Assembly (NCBI RefSeq): GCF_018127785.1
Contig: NZ_CP072390.1
Location: 558,001-622,000 of the forward strand
DNA from: Prevotella scopos JCM 17725
Lineage (GTDB): Bacteria; Bacteroidota; Bacteroidia; Bacteroidales; Bacteroidaceae
DNA: 64,000 nucleotides
Direction: 5' to 3'
In this document: positions 1-9,342 of the stretch, one piece after another
Layout of the letters: each line of letters begins with the position of its first letter
Position numbering within the stretch: the stretch's first letter is position 1
Program-made: the position numbers and the translations under genes
Notes under the pieces: generated by a model
Databases searched by the model: none
What the model saw: the letters and a program-made list of their open reading frames with translations, nothing else
Told to the model about the DNA's origin: nothing

Positions 1-172
1 AATAGAATAAAGACTTTTTTACTGTTGGAGGATGGTAATAGAATAAAAAGTTGACAGTTTCTGTTATGTTTTTGCTTCATGAATAACTTTGTTTTCTCGT
101 TTAAGCTGTAAGAAAGGTATCCACAATATTTAGAGGAAGAAACATAAAAAGTGTATCCATTTAGTTTTGAAC

Positions 173-203
173 TTGTGAGAGTTGAGGAAAATATGTATCT
201 TTG
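173..203 (+). promoter_or_regulatory. Predicted promoter of cca
   Basis: A TATCTTTG -7 box at 196-203 fits the Bacteroidota TAnnTTTG consensus, with TTG at 173-175 as the -33 element and a 20-base spacer. It lies 33 bases before the cca start codon. The remaining upstream stretch, 1-172, shows only AT-rich sequence with a repeated AATAGAATAA and no gene. Confidence 0.6.
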
Positions 204-236
204 CATGATTCTTATTATAAAAGATAACATTATTTT

Positions 237-1664
237 ATGCGAGATCTTTCAGATGCCGAATTGGCACAGCTTATAGACAAAGATACATTTCATCATATTT
301 CAGCAGCAGCCGATAAACTTGGATTAGAATGCTATGTTGTAGGTGGTTACGTTCGTGATTTGTTTTTGGAACGTCCGTCAAATGACATTGATGTCGTTGT
401 TGTTGGAAGTGGTATTCAGGTTGCAAGTGAATTGAAAGCCATCTTAGGTAAGAAGGCTCATTTGTCCGTCTTCCGTAATTTTGGTACTGCCCAAGTAAAA
501 TACAAGAATATTGAGGTTGAGTTTGTCGGCGCAAGAAAGGAAAGTTATAGCCACGACAGTAGGAAACCGATAGTTGAAGATGGCACCTTAGAGGATGACC
601 AGAATCGTCGCGACTTTACAATTAATGCGATGGCTGTTTGCTTGAATAAAGCACGTTTCGGAGAATTGGTTGATCCTTTCGATGGCATTGATGACCTTTG
701 GGATGGTATTATTCGCACACCGCTCGACCCAGATGTGACTTTCTCTGATGATCCCTTGCGCATGATGCGTTGTGTTCGTTTTGCTACACAGCTCAACTTC
801 TTTATCGAAGACGAAACTTTTGAGGCTTTGGAGCGTAATGCTGACCGAATTAAGATTATAAGTGGCGAGCGTATTGAAGAAGAGTTGAATAAGATAATGA
901 TGACGCCAACGCCGAGTAAGGGTTTCATAGAACTCTATCGATGTGGACTCCTTCAGCTTATCCTTCCTGAACTTGTCGCACTGGACGTAGTAGAAACAAG
1001 AAACGGTCGTGCTCACAAGAATAACTTCTATCATACGCTTGAGGTATTGGATAATATCTGTAAGTACACGGATAATCTCTGGTTGCGCTGGGCGGCATTA
1101 CTGCACGATGTGGGCAAGGCAAAGTGTAAGCGATGGGATGCGACAGTAGGTTGGACCTTCCACAACCATAACTTTGTTGGTGCAAAGATGGTTCCAAATA
1201 TCTTCCGACGTCTAAAGCTCCCGATGGATAGCAAGATGAAATATGTGCAGAAACAAGTAGATCTACACATGCGTCCGATAGTCATAGCCGATGAAGAGGT
1301 GACTGACTCAGCCGTTCGGCGATTGATGAATGATGCAGGTGATGATATAGACGACCTGATGACACTCTGTGAAGCAGATATAACAAGTAAGAATGCGGTA
1401 CGAAAACAGCGCTTCTTAGATAATTTCCGTATTGTTCGTGAGAAACTAAAAGACCTGAAAGACCGTGATTATAAGCGGCTCTTGCAACCTTGTGTAGATG
1501 GAAACGAGATAATGGAGATGTTTAATCTGAAGCCGAGTAGGGAGGTGGGCGTACTAAAACAAACGCTGAAAGATGCCGTACTTGACAATCGAGTTCCGAA
1601 TGAACGTGAACCACTTTTAGCGTTATTATGCGATAAAGCAAAGGAGCTGGGATTAACAACTTAG
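237..1664 (+). CDS. cca: CCA tRNA nucleotidyltransferase with HD domain
   Basis: This enzyme adds or repairs the 3' CCA end of tRNAs in the cytoplasm, using CTP and ATP without a template. The 475-residue protein has the class II nucleotidyltransferase head: GG at 36-37 in VVGGYVRD and the metal-binding DID at 50-52. The basic RRDFTINAMA motif follows around 124-133. A C-terminal HD phosphohydrolase-like domain has HD at 290-291 in LLHDVGK. The length is normal for bacterial HD-containing enzymes. The ATG at 237 follows directly from the promoter and the first residues already lead into the head domain. The gene stands alone, with a 534-base gap after it. A poly(A) polymerase of the same superfamily is the main alternative, but Bacteroidota proteins of this layout are usually CCA enzymes. 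Confidence 0.9.
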   Translation: MRDLSDAELAQLIDKDTFHHISAAADKLGLECYVVGGYVRDLFLERPSNDIDVVVVGSGIQVASELKAILGKKAHLSVFRNFGTAQVKYKNIEVEFVGARKESYSHDSRKPIVEDGTLEDDQNRRDFTINAMAVCLNKARFGELVDPFDGIDDLWDGIIRTPLDPDVTFSDDPLRMMRCVRFATQLNFFIEDETFEALERNADRIKIISGERIEEELNKIMMTPTPSKGFIELYRCGLLQLILPELVALDVVETRNGRAHKNNFYHTLEVLDNICKYTDNLWLRWAALLHDVGKAKCKRWDATVGWTFHNHNFVGAKMVPNIFRRLKLPMDSKMKYVQKQVDLHMRPIVIADEEVTDSAVRRLMNDAGDDIDDLMTLCEADITSKNAVRKQRFLDNFRIVREKLKDLKDRDYKRLLQPCVDGNEIMEMFNLKPSREVGVLKQTLKDAVLDNRVPNEREPLLALLCDKAKELGLTT

Positions 1665-1782
1665 CAATACAGAATTATTCGGGGTCGTTTAAGTATCATC
1701 CTGATACTTAATGCGTTCCGTCTTTTGACACGTTATGCTAACAGCGATCACCTTTTAACACGTTTCTTTGCGATGTATTGAT

Positions 1783-1860
1783 GCTCCGCACGAATGGTGC
1801 GGACGCCTAGCACCATTGGTGCGGAGGGTAAACACCATTGGTGCGGAGGCCTAACACCAA
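1783..1860. repeat. Repeat family A, copy 1 (CACCATTGGTGCGGA)
   Basis: Three to four units of about 28 bases share the near-palindromic core CACCATTGGTG followed by CGGA and a CTAA/TAAA spacer. A second cluster of the same kind lies at 21456-21545. Both sit in long gaps before outer-membrane genes. The function is unknown. The units have no distinct spacers, so this is not a CRISPR array. Confidence 0.6.
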
Positions 1861-2055
1861 ACATGATAAATATGAAGTGGAGTCTGACTAATATCTCAAT
1901 AAGATTCTACTATTCTAAACAATGCGTTACGACCATCGATGTAGTATCTTTCACTTTCAGCACTGATACTTGCTGAATAGTTACACTTTGGAATGGTAAT
2001 ACTAATTATTGTTAAATAAAAAGCTGTGTGCAACGGCTATTTAAATAATAATATG

Positions 2056-2063
2056 TAATTTTG
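2056..2063 (+). promoter_or_regulatory. Predicted -7 box of the RND efflux operon
   Basis: TAATTTTG matches TAnnTTTG. No good TTTG is found at the expected upstream distance, so this may be a weak or activator-dependent promoter. The predicted leader is about 130 bases long. Confidence 0.5.
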
Positions 2064-2198
2064 CAGATGAAAACTATTGTAAGTTTGATGGTTTTCAGTG
2101 TGCTTTGCTAAGTAGTAATCTAGCTTTCAGTGTACGGGTTTAGCCTTGGTTTCCCGATTGGATTGAGATTATAAAAAGAATATATATATAAAATAGGT

Positions 2199-3533
2199 AT
2201 GAAGAAGAAAAGTATCTTACTATCTGCTATCGCAGCAATTGCAATGTTACTTACCAGTTGTGGTGGAGGTCAGAAAGGTCTTCCAACGAATGATGAGTAT
2301 CCTGTTGTAACGATTGGTGCAGCTAATGCACAGTTGAAAACAACTTATCCTGCTACCATTAAAGGTGTGCAGGACGTTGAGGTGCGTCCAAAAGTTAGCG
2401 GTTTTATCACAAAATTGTATGTACATGAAGGTGAATATGTTCGTGCGGGTCAGGTTCTTTTTGTGGTAGATAACTCAACTTATCAGGCTGCTGTACGACA
2501 GGCTGAGGCTCAGGTCGCATCGGCACAGAGTGGCGTTGTTGGCGCTCAGTCACGTGTTGTACAGGCTGTAGCCAGTCTTAATTCTGCTAATGCACAGGCG
2601 GCAACTTCTCGTTTGACTTATAGTAATAGTAAGAATTTATATAATAATAAGGTAATAGGCGAGTACGAGTTGGAGGCTGCAAAGAATGCATACGAGACAG
2701 CCCAAGCAGCTGTTAGCCAAGCAGAGAGTGGCGTAGCATCTGCTAAGGCGGCTGTGACACAAGCTCATGCTGCTGTCCGTCAGGCTCAGGCAATGCTTTC
2801 TACGGCTAAGGATAACCTCGGATTCTGTTATGTGAAGAGTCCAGCTGCTGGTTATGTAGGTAGTCTTCCTTTTAAGGAGGGTGCCTTGGTGAGTGCTTCT
2901 TCTGCACAGCCAGTTACTACTGTCAGCAATACTTCTTCTATAGAAGTTTACTTCTCAATGACTGAAGCTGACGTATTGAAGCTTAGTCGTACTAATAATG
3001 GTTTGAACAATGCAATTAAGTCTTTCCCAAGTGTTAGTTTGTTATTAGCTGATGGGACAACTTATAATCATGAAGGTGTGATTGTTAAGACCAGTGGTAT
3101 TATCGATGCAACAACTGGTACAGTGAGTGTTATTGCTCGTTTCCCTAACCCAGAGCACTTATTGAAGAGTGGTGGTAGCGGTCAGATTGTTATTGCAAAG
3201 AATAACAACCGTGCTTTGTTGGTACCACAAGAGGCTACTGTACAGGTTCAGGATAAGATTTTTGTATATAAGGTTGATGCTAATAGCAAGGTACATTATA
3301 CTGAGATAACCGTTGACCCACAGAATGATGGTGTCAATTATATTGTTACAAGTGGTCTTAAAATGGGCGACCGTATTGTGAGCAAGGGTCTTTCAAGTCT
3401 TCAGGATGGTGCGAAGATTACAGCACTTACTCCAGCAGAGTATGATAAAGCCATTGAGAAAGCAGAGAAGTTGGGTACAAATCAAGGCTCAGCATCAGGC
3501 TTTCTTAAAGCAATGAAGGGAGAAGGTAAGTAG
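2199..3533 (+). CDS. RND efflux periplasmic adaptor lipoprotein (AcrA/MexA family)
   Basis: This is the membrane fusion protein of a tripartite drug efflux pump. It bridges the inner-membrane pump and the outer-membrane channel encoded next. The 444-residue protein starts with a lipoprotein signal ending in LLTSC, giving lipidated Cys21. A biotinyl-lipoyl half-motif follows around residues 55-95. A long Ala/Gln-rich coiled-coil hairpin spans about 95-200, rich in AQAAV-type heptads. The second lipoyl half is near 205-235, and beta-barrel and membrane-proximal domains complete it. It is first in an operon with the pump 90 bases downstream. No local regulator gene is seen. The exported substrate cannot be read from sequence. 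Confidence 0.9.
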   Translation: MKKKSILLSAIAAIAMLLTSCGGGQKGLPTNDEYPVVTIGAANAQLKTTYPATIKGVQDVEVRPKVSGFITKLYVHEGEYVRAGQVLFVVDNSTYQAAVRQAEAQVASAQSGVVGAQSRVVQAVASLNSANAQAATSRLTYSNSKNLYNNKVIGEYELEAAKNAYETAQAAVSQAESGVASAKAAVTQAHAAVRQAQAMLSTAKDNLGFCYVKSPAAGYVGSLPFKEGALVSASSAQPVTTVSNTSSIEVYFSMTEADVLKLSRTNNGLNNAIKSFPSVSLLLADGTTYNHEGVIVKTSGIIDATTGTVSVIARFPNPEHLLKSGGSGQIVIAKNNNRALLVPQEATVQVQDKIFVYKVDANSKVHYTEITVDPQNDGVNYIVTSGLKMGDRIVSKGLSSLQDGAKITALTPAEYDKAIEKAEKLGTNQGSASGFLKAMKGEGK

Positions 3534-3623
3534 GTGATGGGTGTTGAATGTTAGGTGTTGAGGTGATGATGAATTGCTTAACTCATTCGACATTTATAAA
3601 CCCTAAATAAACAATTAGGTATT

Positions 3624-6600
3624 ATGACATTTACGAATTTTATCAAACGACCGGTATTGTCAACGGTTATATCAATCTTCTTTGTACTCTTGGGTATCAT
3701 TGGATTGATATCACTGCCTATTGAACAATATCCGAATATTGCTCCTCCTACGATTTCTATTCAGACATTTTATCAAGGAGCAGATGCACAGACCGTATTG
3801 AATTCAGTTATCACACCGTTGGAGGAAAGTATCAATGGTGTTGAAAACATGACCTATATGGAGTCAACAGCAACCAATGCTGGTATGGCAATGATTACTG
3901 TTTACTTCAAGCAGGGTGCAGACCCTAATATGGCAGCAGTCAATGTACAGAACCGTGTGTCGCAAGCACAGGCGTTGTTGCCAGCAGAAGTAACACGTGC
4001 GGGTGTGACGGTGTCAAAGCGTCAGAGCTCAAATGTTGTTATGTATTCATTGACAACAGATGACGGACGATATGATGATGAGTTCTTGACGAACTATAAC
4101 AATATCAATATCGTGCCAATGTTGAAGCGTATCAATGGTGTCGGTGACGTACACATACCGGGTATGAAGACCTACTCTATGCGTATCTGGCTGTATCCAG
4201 ATAAGATGAAGCAGCATAAACTTGTCCCATCAGATGTATCTATGGCTTTGGCAGAGCAGAATATTGAGGCTGCGCCGGGTTCATTTGGTGAGCAGAGCAA
4301 TCAGAAGTTTGAGTATACCATGCGTTATAAGGGACGTCTAAAGACTCCAGAGGAGTATGGCAATATCATTATTTCAAGCAATACCAATGGTCAAACCGTT
4401 CACTTGCGCGATGTAGCAAAGGTTGAGTTGGGTGGTCTGATGTATTCAGTTATGATGAAGAACAACAGCCGTCCTGCTGTTATTGGTATGGTAAACCAGG
4501 TCGCTGGTTCAAATGCTACACAGATTGCAGATGATGTGAAGACTGCCTTGGCTGATGCTCAGAAGCAGATGCCGCCGGGCATGAAAGTTACAATTGAGCA
4601 GGATGTAACAGAGTTCCTCTTTGCTTCAATCGAAGAGGTTGTCTTTACATTGTTTATAACTCTTTTATTGGTATTTTTCGTTGTGTATATCTTCTTGCAG
4701 GACTTCCGCTCTACAGTAATTCCAATGATTGCCGTGCCAGTGGCATTGATAGGTACCTTCTTCTTCCTTTGGGTATTTGGTTTCTCTATCAACTTGCTAA
4801 CACTTTCGGCATTGTTGTTGGCGATTGCGATTGTTGTCGATGATGCCATTGTGGTCGTTGAGGCTGTACATGCTAAACTTGACTTAGGTTATAAGAGTGC
4901 ATTGACAGCTGCTATTGATGCGATGAACGAAATCTCTGGTGCTATTATCTCTATTACTTTGGTGATGGCAGCTGTATTCGTTCCTGTGTCATTTATGGGT
5001 GGAACCTCTGGTACATTCTATCGTGAGTTCGGTGTAACGATGGCTGTGTCTATCGTTATCTCTGCTTTGAATGCTTTGACATTGTCTCCTGCGCTTTGTG
5101 CTATCTTCCTGAAACCACATAGTAAGGATGAGGGTCATAAGAAGTTGTCACGTGTTGATCGTTTCCATATGGCTTTTAATACGCAGTATGACAAGATAAA
5201 CACAAAGTATCAGAAGGTTGTTGAGAAGATTATCAACCATCGTTGGATATCAAGTCTTACGGTCGTCTTGGGTATTGTAGCGCTTGTGGTTACAATGAAA
5301 TTCACCCAGACTGGTCTTGTTCCAAATGAGGACACAGGTACGTTGTTTGCAATGATTAGTTTACCACCGGGTACATCACAGGTTGAAACACAAAAGGTAA
5401 CTGACCAGATTGATAGAATGTTGGCAAGTAACCCATATATTGAGCGTCGTGAGCAAATTGTAGGTTACAACTTCATGGCAGGACAGGGTTCTAACCAGTC
5501 AACCTTTATTATTAAGTTGAAACCATTTGCTGAGCGTGAGTATGGGATGATAGATCGTATTAAGTCTGTCTTTGATGGCGCAGGTATAGCTGGTCTGTTT
5601 ATCGATCCTACATCGTCTAATATGATTCTGGGTATGATATACAAGCAGACTGCAAGTATCAAGGGAGCACAGATTATTGCTTTTGGTCCGCCGATGATTC
5701 CTGGTTATGGTCTTTCAAATGGTGTGTCGTTTGTATTGCAGGATAAGACGGGTGGCGATCTTAATAAGTTCTATAAGGTAGCACAGGATTATTTGGCTGC
5801 ATTGAGCAAGCGTCCAGAGTTTAGTCGTGCACTTACCACCTACAACCCTAACTATCCACAGTATATGGTTGATGTTGATGTGGCAAAGGCAAAGCAGGCT
5901 GGTACATCACCAGCTGCAATCCTCTCAGTATTGCAAGGGTATTATGGTGGTATGTATGCATCAAACTTTAACTCTTATGGTAAGCTCTTCCGTGTTATGA
6001 TTCAAGGTACGGTTGAGAGTCGTATGAGTGAGGATGGACTGACCAATATCTACGTAAGAACTGCTGGTGGAATGGCACCTGTAAGCGAGTTCTGTACATT
6101 GAAGCGTGTCTATGGTCCATCAAATATCACACGTTTCAACCTCTTTACCTCTATCGCAATCAATGCTACACCAGCTAATGGTTATTCTTCTGGTCAGGCT
6201 ATTCAAGCAGCTGAGGAGGTCGCAAAACAAGTATTGCCACAGGGTTATGGTTATGAATTCTCTGGTCTGACTCGTTCAGAGAAAGAAGCATCTAACTCAA
6301 CAGCAATGATCTTCGTTCTTTGTATTGTATTCGTTTATCTGATTTTGAGTGCTCAGTATGAGAGTTATATCCTTCCTTTGGCTGTAATTCTTTCTATTCC
6401 TATCGGTTTGGCTGGCGCATTCATCTTTACGATAATCTTCGGACATAGTAACGATATCTATATGCAGATTTCGCTGATTATGTTGATTGGTCTATTGGCA
6501 AAGAATGCTATTCTTATTGTAGAGTTCGCTCTTGAGCGTCGTCGTACAGGTATGGCGATTAAGTATGCAGCAATCTTAGGTGCTGGTGCTCGTCTGCGTC

Positions 6601-6887
6601 CTATCCTTATGACCTCCCTTGCAATGATTATTGGTTTGTTGCCATTGATGTTTGCAAGTGGTGTAGGTCGCAATGGTAATCAGACGTTGGGCGCTGCTGC
6701 TGTCGGTGGTATGCTTATCGGTACACTTTGTCAGGTGTTTGTTGTGCCAGCCCTGTTCGCCTTCTTCCAGCACTTACAGGAGCGTCTTAAGCCTCTTGTA
6801 TTTGAGGATGAGGCAAGCCGTGAAGTAATCAAGGAACTTGAGCAGTTCTCAAAGGGACCTGCAACGGATTATAAGATTGAAGAGTAG
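3624..6887 (+). CDS. RND multidrug efflux pump, AcrB/HAE1 family
   Basis: This proton-driven inner-membrane transporter of 1087 residues exports hydrophobic or amphiphilic compounds. The N-terminus (FIKRPVLSTVISIFFVLLG) is the typical first membrane helix of HAE1 pumps, and the usual RND length with two periplasmic loops is present. The proton-relay Asp pair in TM4 is seen as D406-D407 in IVVDDAIVVVEAV, equivalent to E. coli AcrB D407/D408. The second-half membrane block with LAKNAILIVEFA is also present. It lies between its adaptor and channel genes (90 and 20 bases apart), so the three form one operon. The hydrophobic-amphiphilic class is favoured over the metal-efflux class by family resemblance. 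Confidence 0.92.
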   Translation: MTFTNFIKRPVLSTVISIFFVLLGIIGLISLPIEQYPNIAPPTISIQTFYQGADAQTVLNSVITPLEESINGVENMTYMESTATNAGMAMITVYFKQGADPNMAAVNVQNRVSQAQALLPAEVTRAGVTVSKRQSSNVVMYSLTTDDGRYDDEFLTNYNNINIVPMLKRINGVGDVHIPGMKTYSMRIWLYPDKMKQHKLVPSDVSMALAEQNIEAAPGSFGEQSNQKFEYTMRYKGRLKTPEEYGNIIISSNTNGQTVHLRDVAKVELGGLMYSVMMKNNSRPAVIGMVNQVAGSNATQIADDVKTALADAQKQMPPGMKVTIEQDVTEFLFASIEEVVFTLFITLLLVFFVVYIFLQDFRSTVIPMIAVPVALIGTFFFLWVFGFSINLLTLSALLLAIAIVVDDAIVVVEAVHAKLDLGYKSALTAAIDAMNEISGAIISITLVMAAVFVPVSFMGGTSGTFYREFGVTMAVSIVISALNALTLSPALCAIFLKPHSKDEGHKKLSRVDRFHMAFNTQYDKINTKYQKVVEKIINHRWISSLTVVLGIVALVVTMKFTQTGLVPNEDTGTLFAMISLPPGTSQVETQKVTDQIDRMLASNPYIERREQIVGYNFMAGQGSNQSTFIIKLKPFAEREYGMIDRIKSVFDGAGIAGLFIDPTSSNMILGMIYKQTASIKGAQIIAFGPPMIPGYGLSNGVSFVLQDKTGGDLNKFYKVAQDYLAALSKRPEFSRALTTYNPNYPQYMVDVDVAKAKQAGTSPAAILSVLQGYYGGMYASNFNSYGKLFRVMIQGTVESRMSEDGLTNIYVRTAGGMAPVSEFCTLKRVYGPSNITRFNLFTSIAINATPANGYSSGQAIQAAEEVAKQVLPQGYGYEFSGLTRSEKEASNSTAMIFVLCIVFVYLILSAQYESYILPLAVILSIPIGLAGAFIFTIIFGHSNDIYMQISLIMLIGLLAKNAILIVEFALERRRTGMAIKYAAILGAGARLRPILMTSLAMIIGLLPLMFASGVGRNGNQTLGAAAVGGMLIGTLCQVFVVPALFAFFQHLQERLKPLVFEDEASREVIKELEQFSKGPATDYKIEE

Positions 6888-6907
6888 TCTCTAATAAAGA
6901 AATAACA

Positions 6908-8287
6908 ATGAAGAAAATAAATATAATCATCATAGTTCTTGCAGGCCTGTCACTGACAGGCTGTAAGAGTCTCTATGGCAATTACGAACGCCCTGACGTT
7001 AAGACGAATGGCATTGTGCGCGATCCTGTTGATGACAAGGCAACGCTTGAAGGTGCTAACGACTTTGGTAATCTGCCATGGCGCAGTGTCTTTACTGACC
7101 CACATCTGCAGACTCTTATTGAGAAGGCAATTAATAATAACCCTGACTTGCTCAATGCAGCATTGAATGTTGATATTGCCGAGCAGCAGGTTAAGGCGGC
7201 TAAGTTGTCTTTCTTGCCATCAGTCGTCTTTGCACCGACAGGAACTATCTCTCATTTCGGAACGCATACGTCATCTACACAATCTTACTCACTTCCTATC
7301 TCAGCAAGTTGGGAGATAGACCTCTTTGGAAAGCTTCGTTCTTCAAAGAAGGCTGCTCAGATGGCGATGATGCAGGCACAGGATTATAAGGTTTATGCGC
7401 AGACAAACCTCATTGGTAGCGTGGCTAACCTTTACTATACCCTCTTGATGCTCGATCGTCAGAAGCAGATTGTAGATGATATGTTAGGTCTTACCAAGAA
7501 TACTTGGGATGTGATGAAACTCCAGATGGAGTTCGGTCGTGCTCGTTCAACGAGTGTACAGAGTGCTGAAGCTGCCTACTATAGTGTTCAGACACAGTCG
7601 GCTGATATTCGTCGTCAGATTCGTGAGACCGAGAATACGCTTAGCTTACTCCTTGGCGAGCCTGCTCAGACCATAGCACGTGGTAGTCTTGATAATCAGA
7701 GTTTGCCTGCTAACTTCGCTGGTGGAATTGGTGTACAGTTGTTGAGCAATCGTGCTGATGTTCACGCTAACGAAATGGCTTTGGCACAGTGCTTCTATAA
7801 TGTTCAAACTGCTCGTAGCCGTTTCTATCCATCATTGACCATTTCTCCTACTGGTGCTTGGACTAATAGTGGTGGCATGGTGAATCCAGGTAAACTTCTC
7901 TTGAGTGTTGTGGGTAGCCTTACACAGCCTATTTTTATGCGTGGTCAGCTGGTAGCAGGATTACGTGTTGCAGAGGATAAGTATAAGCAGGCATACAATA
8001 CATGGCAGAATAGTATTCTTAAGGCTGGCTCAGAGGTGAGCAATGCGCTTGTAGCATACAATGCTGCTAATGAAAAAGAGCAGTTGCGTAAGCAGCAGAT
8101 TGATGTCTTGAAGACGAATGTTGAGCATACACAGATGCTCTATACTCAGAGTTCAAGCACTTATCTTGAGGTTATCACTGCACAGCAGAGTCTGCTCAAT
8201 GCTGAAATCTCACAGGTACAGGAACAGTTTACAAAGCTTCAGTCAATTGTCAATCTGTACAAAGCCTTAGGTGGAGGCGCAAAGTAA
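6908..8287 (+). CDS. RND efflux outer-membrane channel lipoprotein (OprM/NodT family)
   Basis: This TolC-like outer-membrane factor completes the efflux pump. The 459-residue protein has a lipoprotein signal ending LSLTGC with lipidated Cys19. Two outer-membrane efflux repeats of helical hairpins follow, visible as long Ala/Gln/Leu-rich segments around 95-260 and 300-455. The motif PISASWEIDLFGKLRSS is characteristic of the NodT branch. It starts 20 bases after the pump gene and closes the operon. No clear terminator follows; a 16-base palindrome (ATTCATAATTATGAAT, 8301-8316) lies just after the stop. Confidence 0.9.
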   Translation: MKKINIIIIVLAGLSLTGCKSLYGNYERPDVKTNGIVRDPVDDKATLEGANDFGNLPWRSVFTDPHLQTLIEKAINNNPDLLNAALNVDIAEQQVKAAKLSFLPSVVFAPTGTISHFGTHTSSTQSYSLPISASWEIDLFGKLRSSKKAAQMAMMQAQDYKVYAQTNLIGSVANLYYTLLMLDRQKQIVDDMLGLTKNTWDVMKLQMEFGRARSTSVQSAEAAYYSVQTQSADIRRQIRETENTLSLLLGEPAQTIARGSLDNQSLPANFAGGIGVQLLSNRADVHANEMALAQCFYNVQTARSRFYPSLTISPTGAWTNSGGMVNPGKLLLSVVGSLTQPIFMRGQLVAGLRVAEDKYKQAYNTWQNSILKAGSEVSNALVAYNAANEKEQLRKQQIDVLKTNVEHTQMLYTQSSSTYLEVITAQQSLLNAEISQVQEQFTKLQSIVNLYKALGGGAK

Positions 8288-8384
8288 TTCATAATTTACA
8301 ATTCATAATTATGAATACCACGATTACTGATGTGATATATCAAATGGTTGTTGGTAGATACTGAAAAATTAAATATTTAAGATT

Positions 8385-9166
8385 ATGAGTAGCGAAATTA
8401 GTCCAAAAGCTGATATATCTCCAAAGGCAAAGATTGGAGACGGCTGTAAGATATTCCCATTCGTATATATAGAGGATGATGTTGTCATAGGTGATAACTG
8501 TGTTATCTTTCCCTTTGTGAGTATCTTGAATGGTACTCGTATGGGTAACGGAAACAAGATTCACCAAGGCTCAGTACTTGCTGCCTTACCACAGGACTTT
8601 GAGTTTGTGGGTGAGAAGAGCGAACTGATTATAGGTGATAATAATATTATTCGAGAGAATGTTGTCATCAACCGTGCTACACATCGTGGTTGTAAGACAG
8701 TTCTTGGTTCAAATAACTTCTTGATGGAAGGTGCACATATCAGTCATGATACTGTTGTTGGTAATCGATGTGTCTTTGGTTATGGTGCAAAGGTGGCTGG
8801 TGATTGCAACATTGGTACAGGTGCTATTATATCGTCTAATGTTGTTGAAAAAGCCAATACACGTGTTGGTGAATATGCTGTGGTACAAGCTGGTACAACC
8901 TTTTCTAAGGACATCCCTCCTTATATTATAGCTGGGGGGCACCTATAGGCTTTAATGGTGTAAACACCACTATCGGTAAGACTGCAGGGCTTGATGAGAA
9001 GGTTATCAAGCATATAGCGAATGCTTATCGTCTGTTGTTCCATGGGCAAACATCAGTTTTTGATGCATGTATTCAGATAGAACAGCAGGTGCCAGACTCA
9101 CCTGCAATCCGTAATATCCTCGAATTTGTACGAGGTACAGAAGAAGGAATCATCAGTAAATTATAA
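8385..9166 (+). pseudogene. lpxA: UDP-GlcNAc O-acyltransferase (LpxA family), frameshifted
   Basis: LpxA attaches the first acyl chain to UDP-GlcNAc in lipid A synthesis, in the cytoplasm. The open frame 8385-8948 gives a left-handed beta-helix of hexapeptide repeats, with QDFEFVGE, IIRENVVINRAT and AHISHD. In AHISHD, His121 matches E. coli catalytic His125. It stops early at a run of six Gs (8934-8939). The next frame continues at once as A-P-I-G-F-N-G-V-N-T-T and encodes the helical C-terminal domain, ending with TAA at 9166. One extra G would restore a protein of about 260 residues, the normal LpxA length. Because lpxA is usually essential, a sequencing error is likely. Alternatively this could be a dispensable LpxA-like paralogue. 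No lpxC or lpxD is nearby. Confidence 0.85.
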
Positions 9167-9192
9167 TTTTCATACCTAAAATTTTGATGATT

Positions 9193-9230
9193 AGGAGAGT
9201 CAATCGTGAGGTTGGCTCTCCTTTTTCTTT
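9193..9230 (+). terminator. Terminator after lpxA
   Basis: An 11-base-pair stem (9193-9203 with 9212-9222, one G-U pair) has an 8-base loop and is followed by a run of Ts. It lies 27 bases after the restored lpxA stop, which supports the gene really extending to 9166. Confidence 0.8.
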
Positions 9231-9342
9231 GTATAGAAAATCCTTTCTTATTGTTAAAGCTTTCTTACGCACATTCTTGTATTGATAGGCTCTTCGTATT
9301 TGAGTCCTTTTCTTGTAGTAAGGCTAAAAGGGAATCGAAAGA

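Larger units (their letters stand above)
1665..2198. other. Intergenic region with repeats and efflux promoter
   Basis: This 534-base gap holds no convincing gene. It contains two CTTTTRACACGTT-like motifs (about 1722-1764), a cluster of GGTGCGGA repeats (1783-1860), the efflux operon promoter (2056-2063) and a leader of about 130 bases. Part of the leader repeats TTTCAGTGT. A 60-codon open frame over the repeats is not supported. Confidence 0.6.

Noticed and set aside
1794..1976. Plus-strand open frame of 60 codons over family A repeats
   Set aside because: It is made mostly of intergenic repeat sequence, has no promoter box or recognisable protein pattern, and the efflux promoter lies beyond it.
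8934..8939. Programmed ribosomal frameshift in lpxA
   Set aside because: The G tract lacks a typical slippery heptamer and downstream structure, and no LpxA is known to be made this way; a sequencing or mutational change is simpler.
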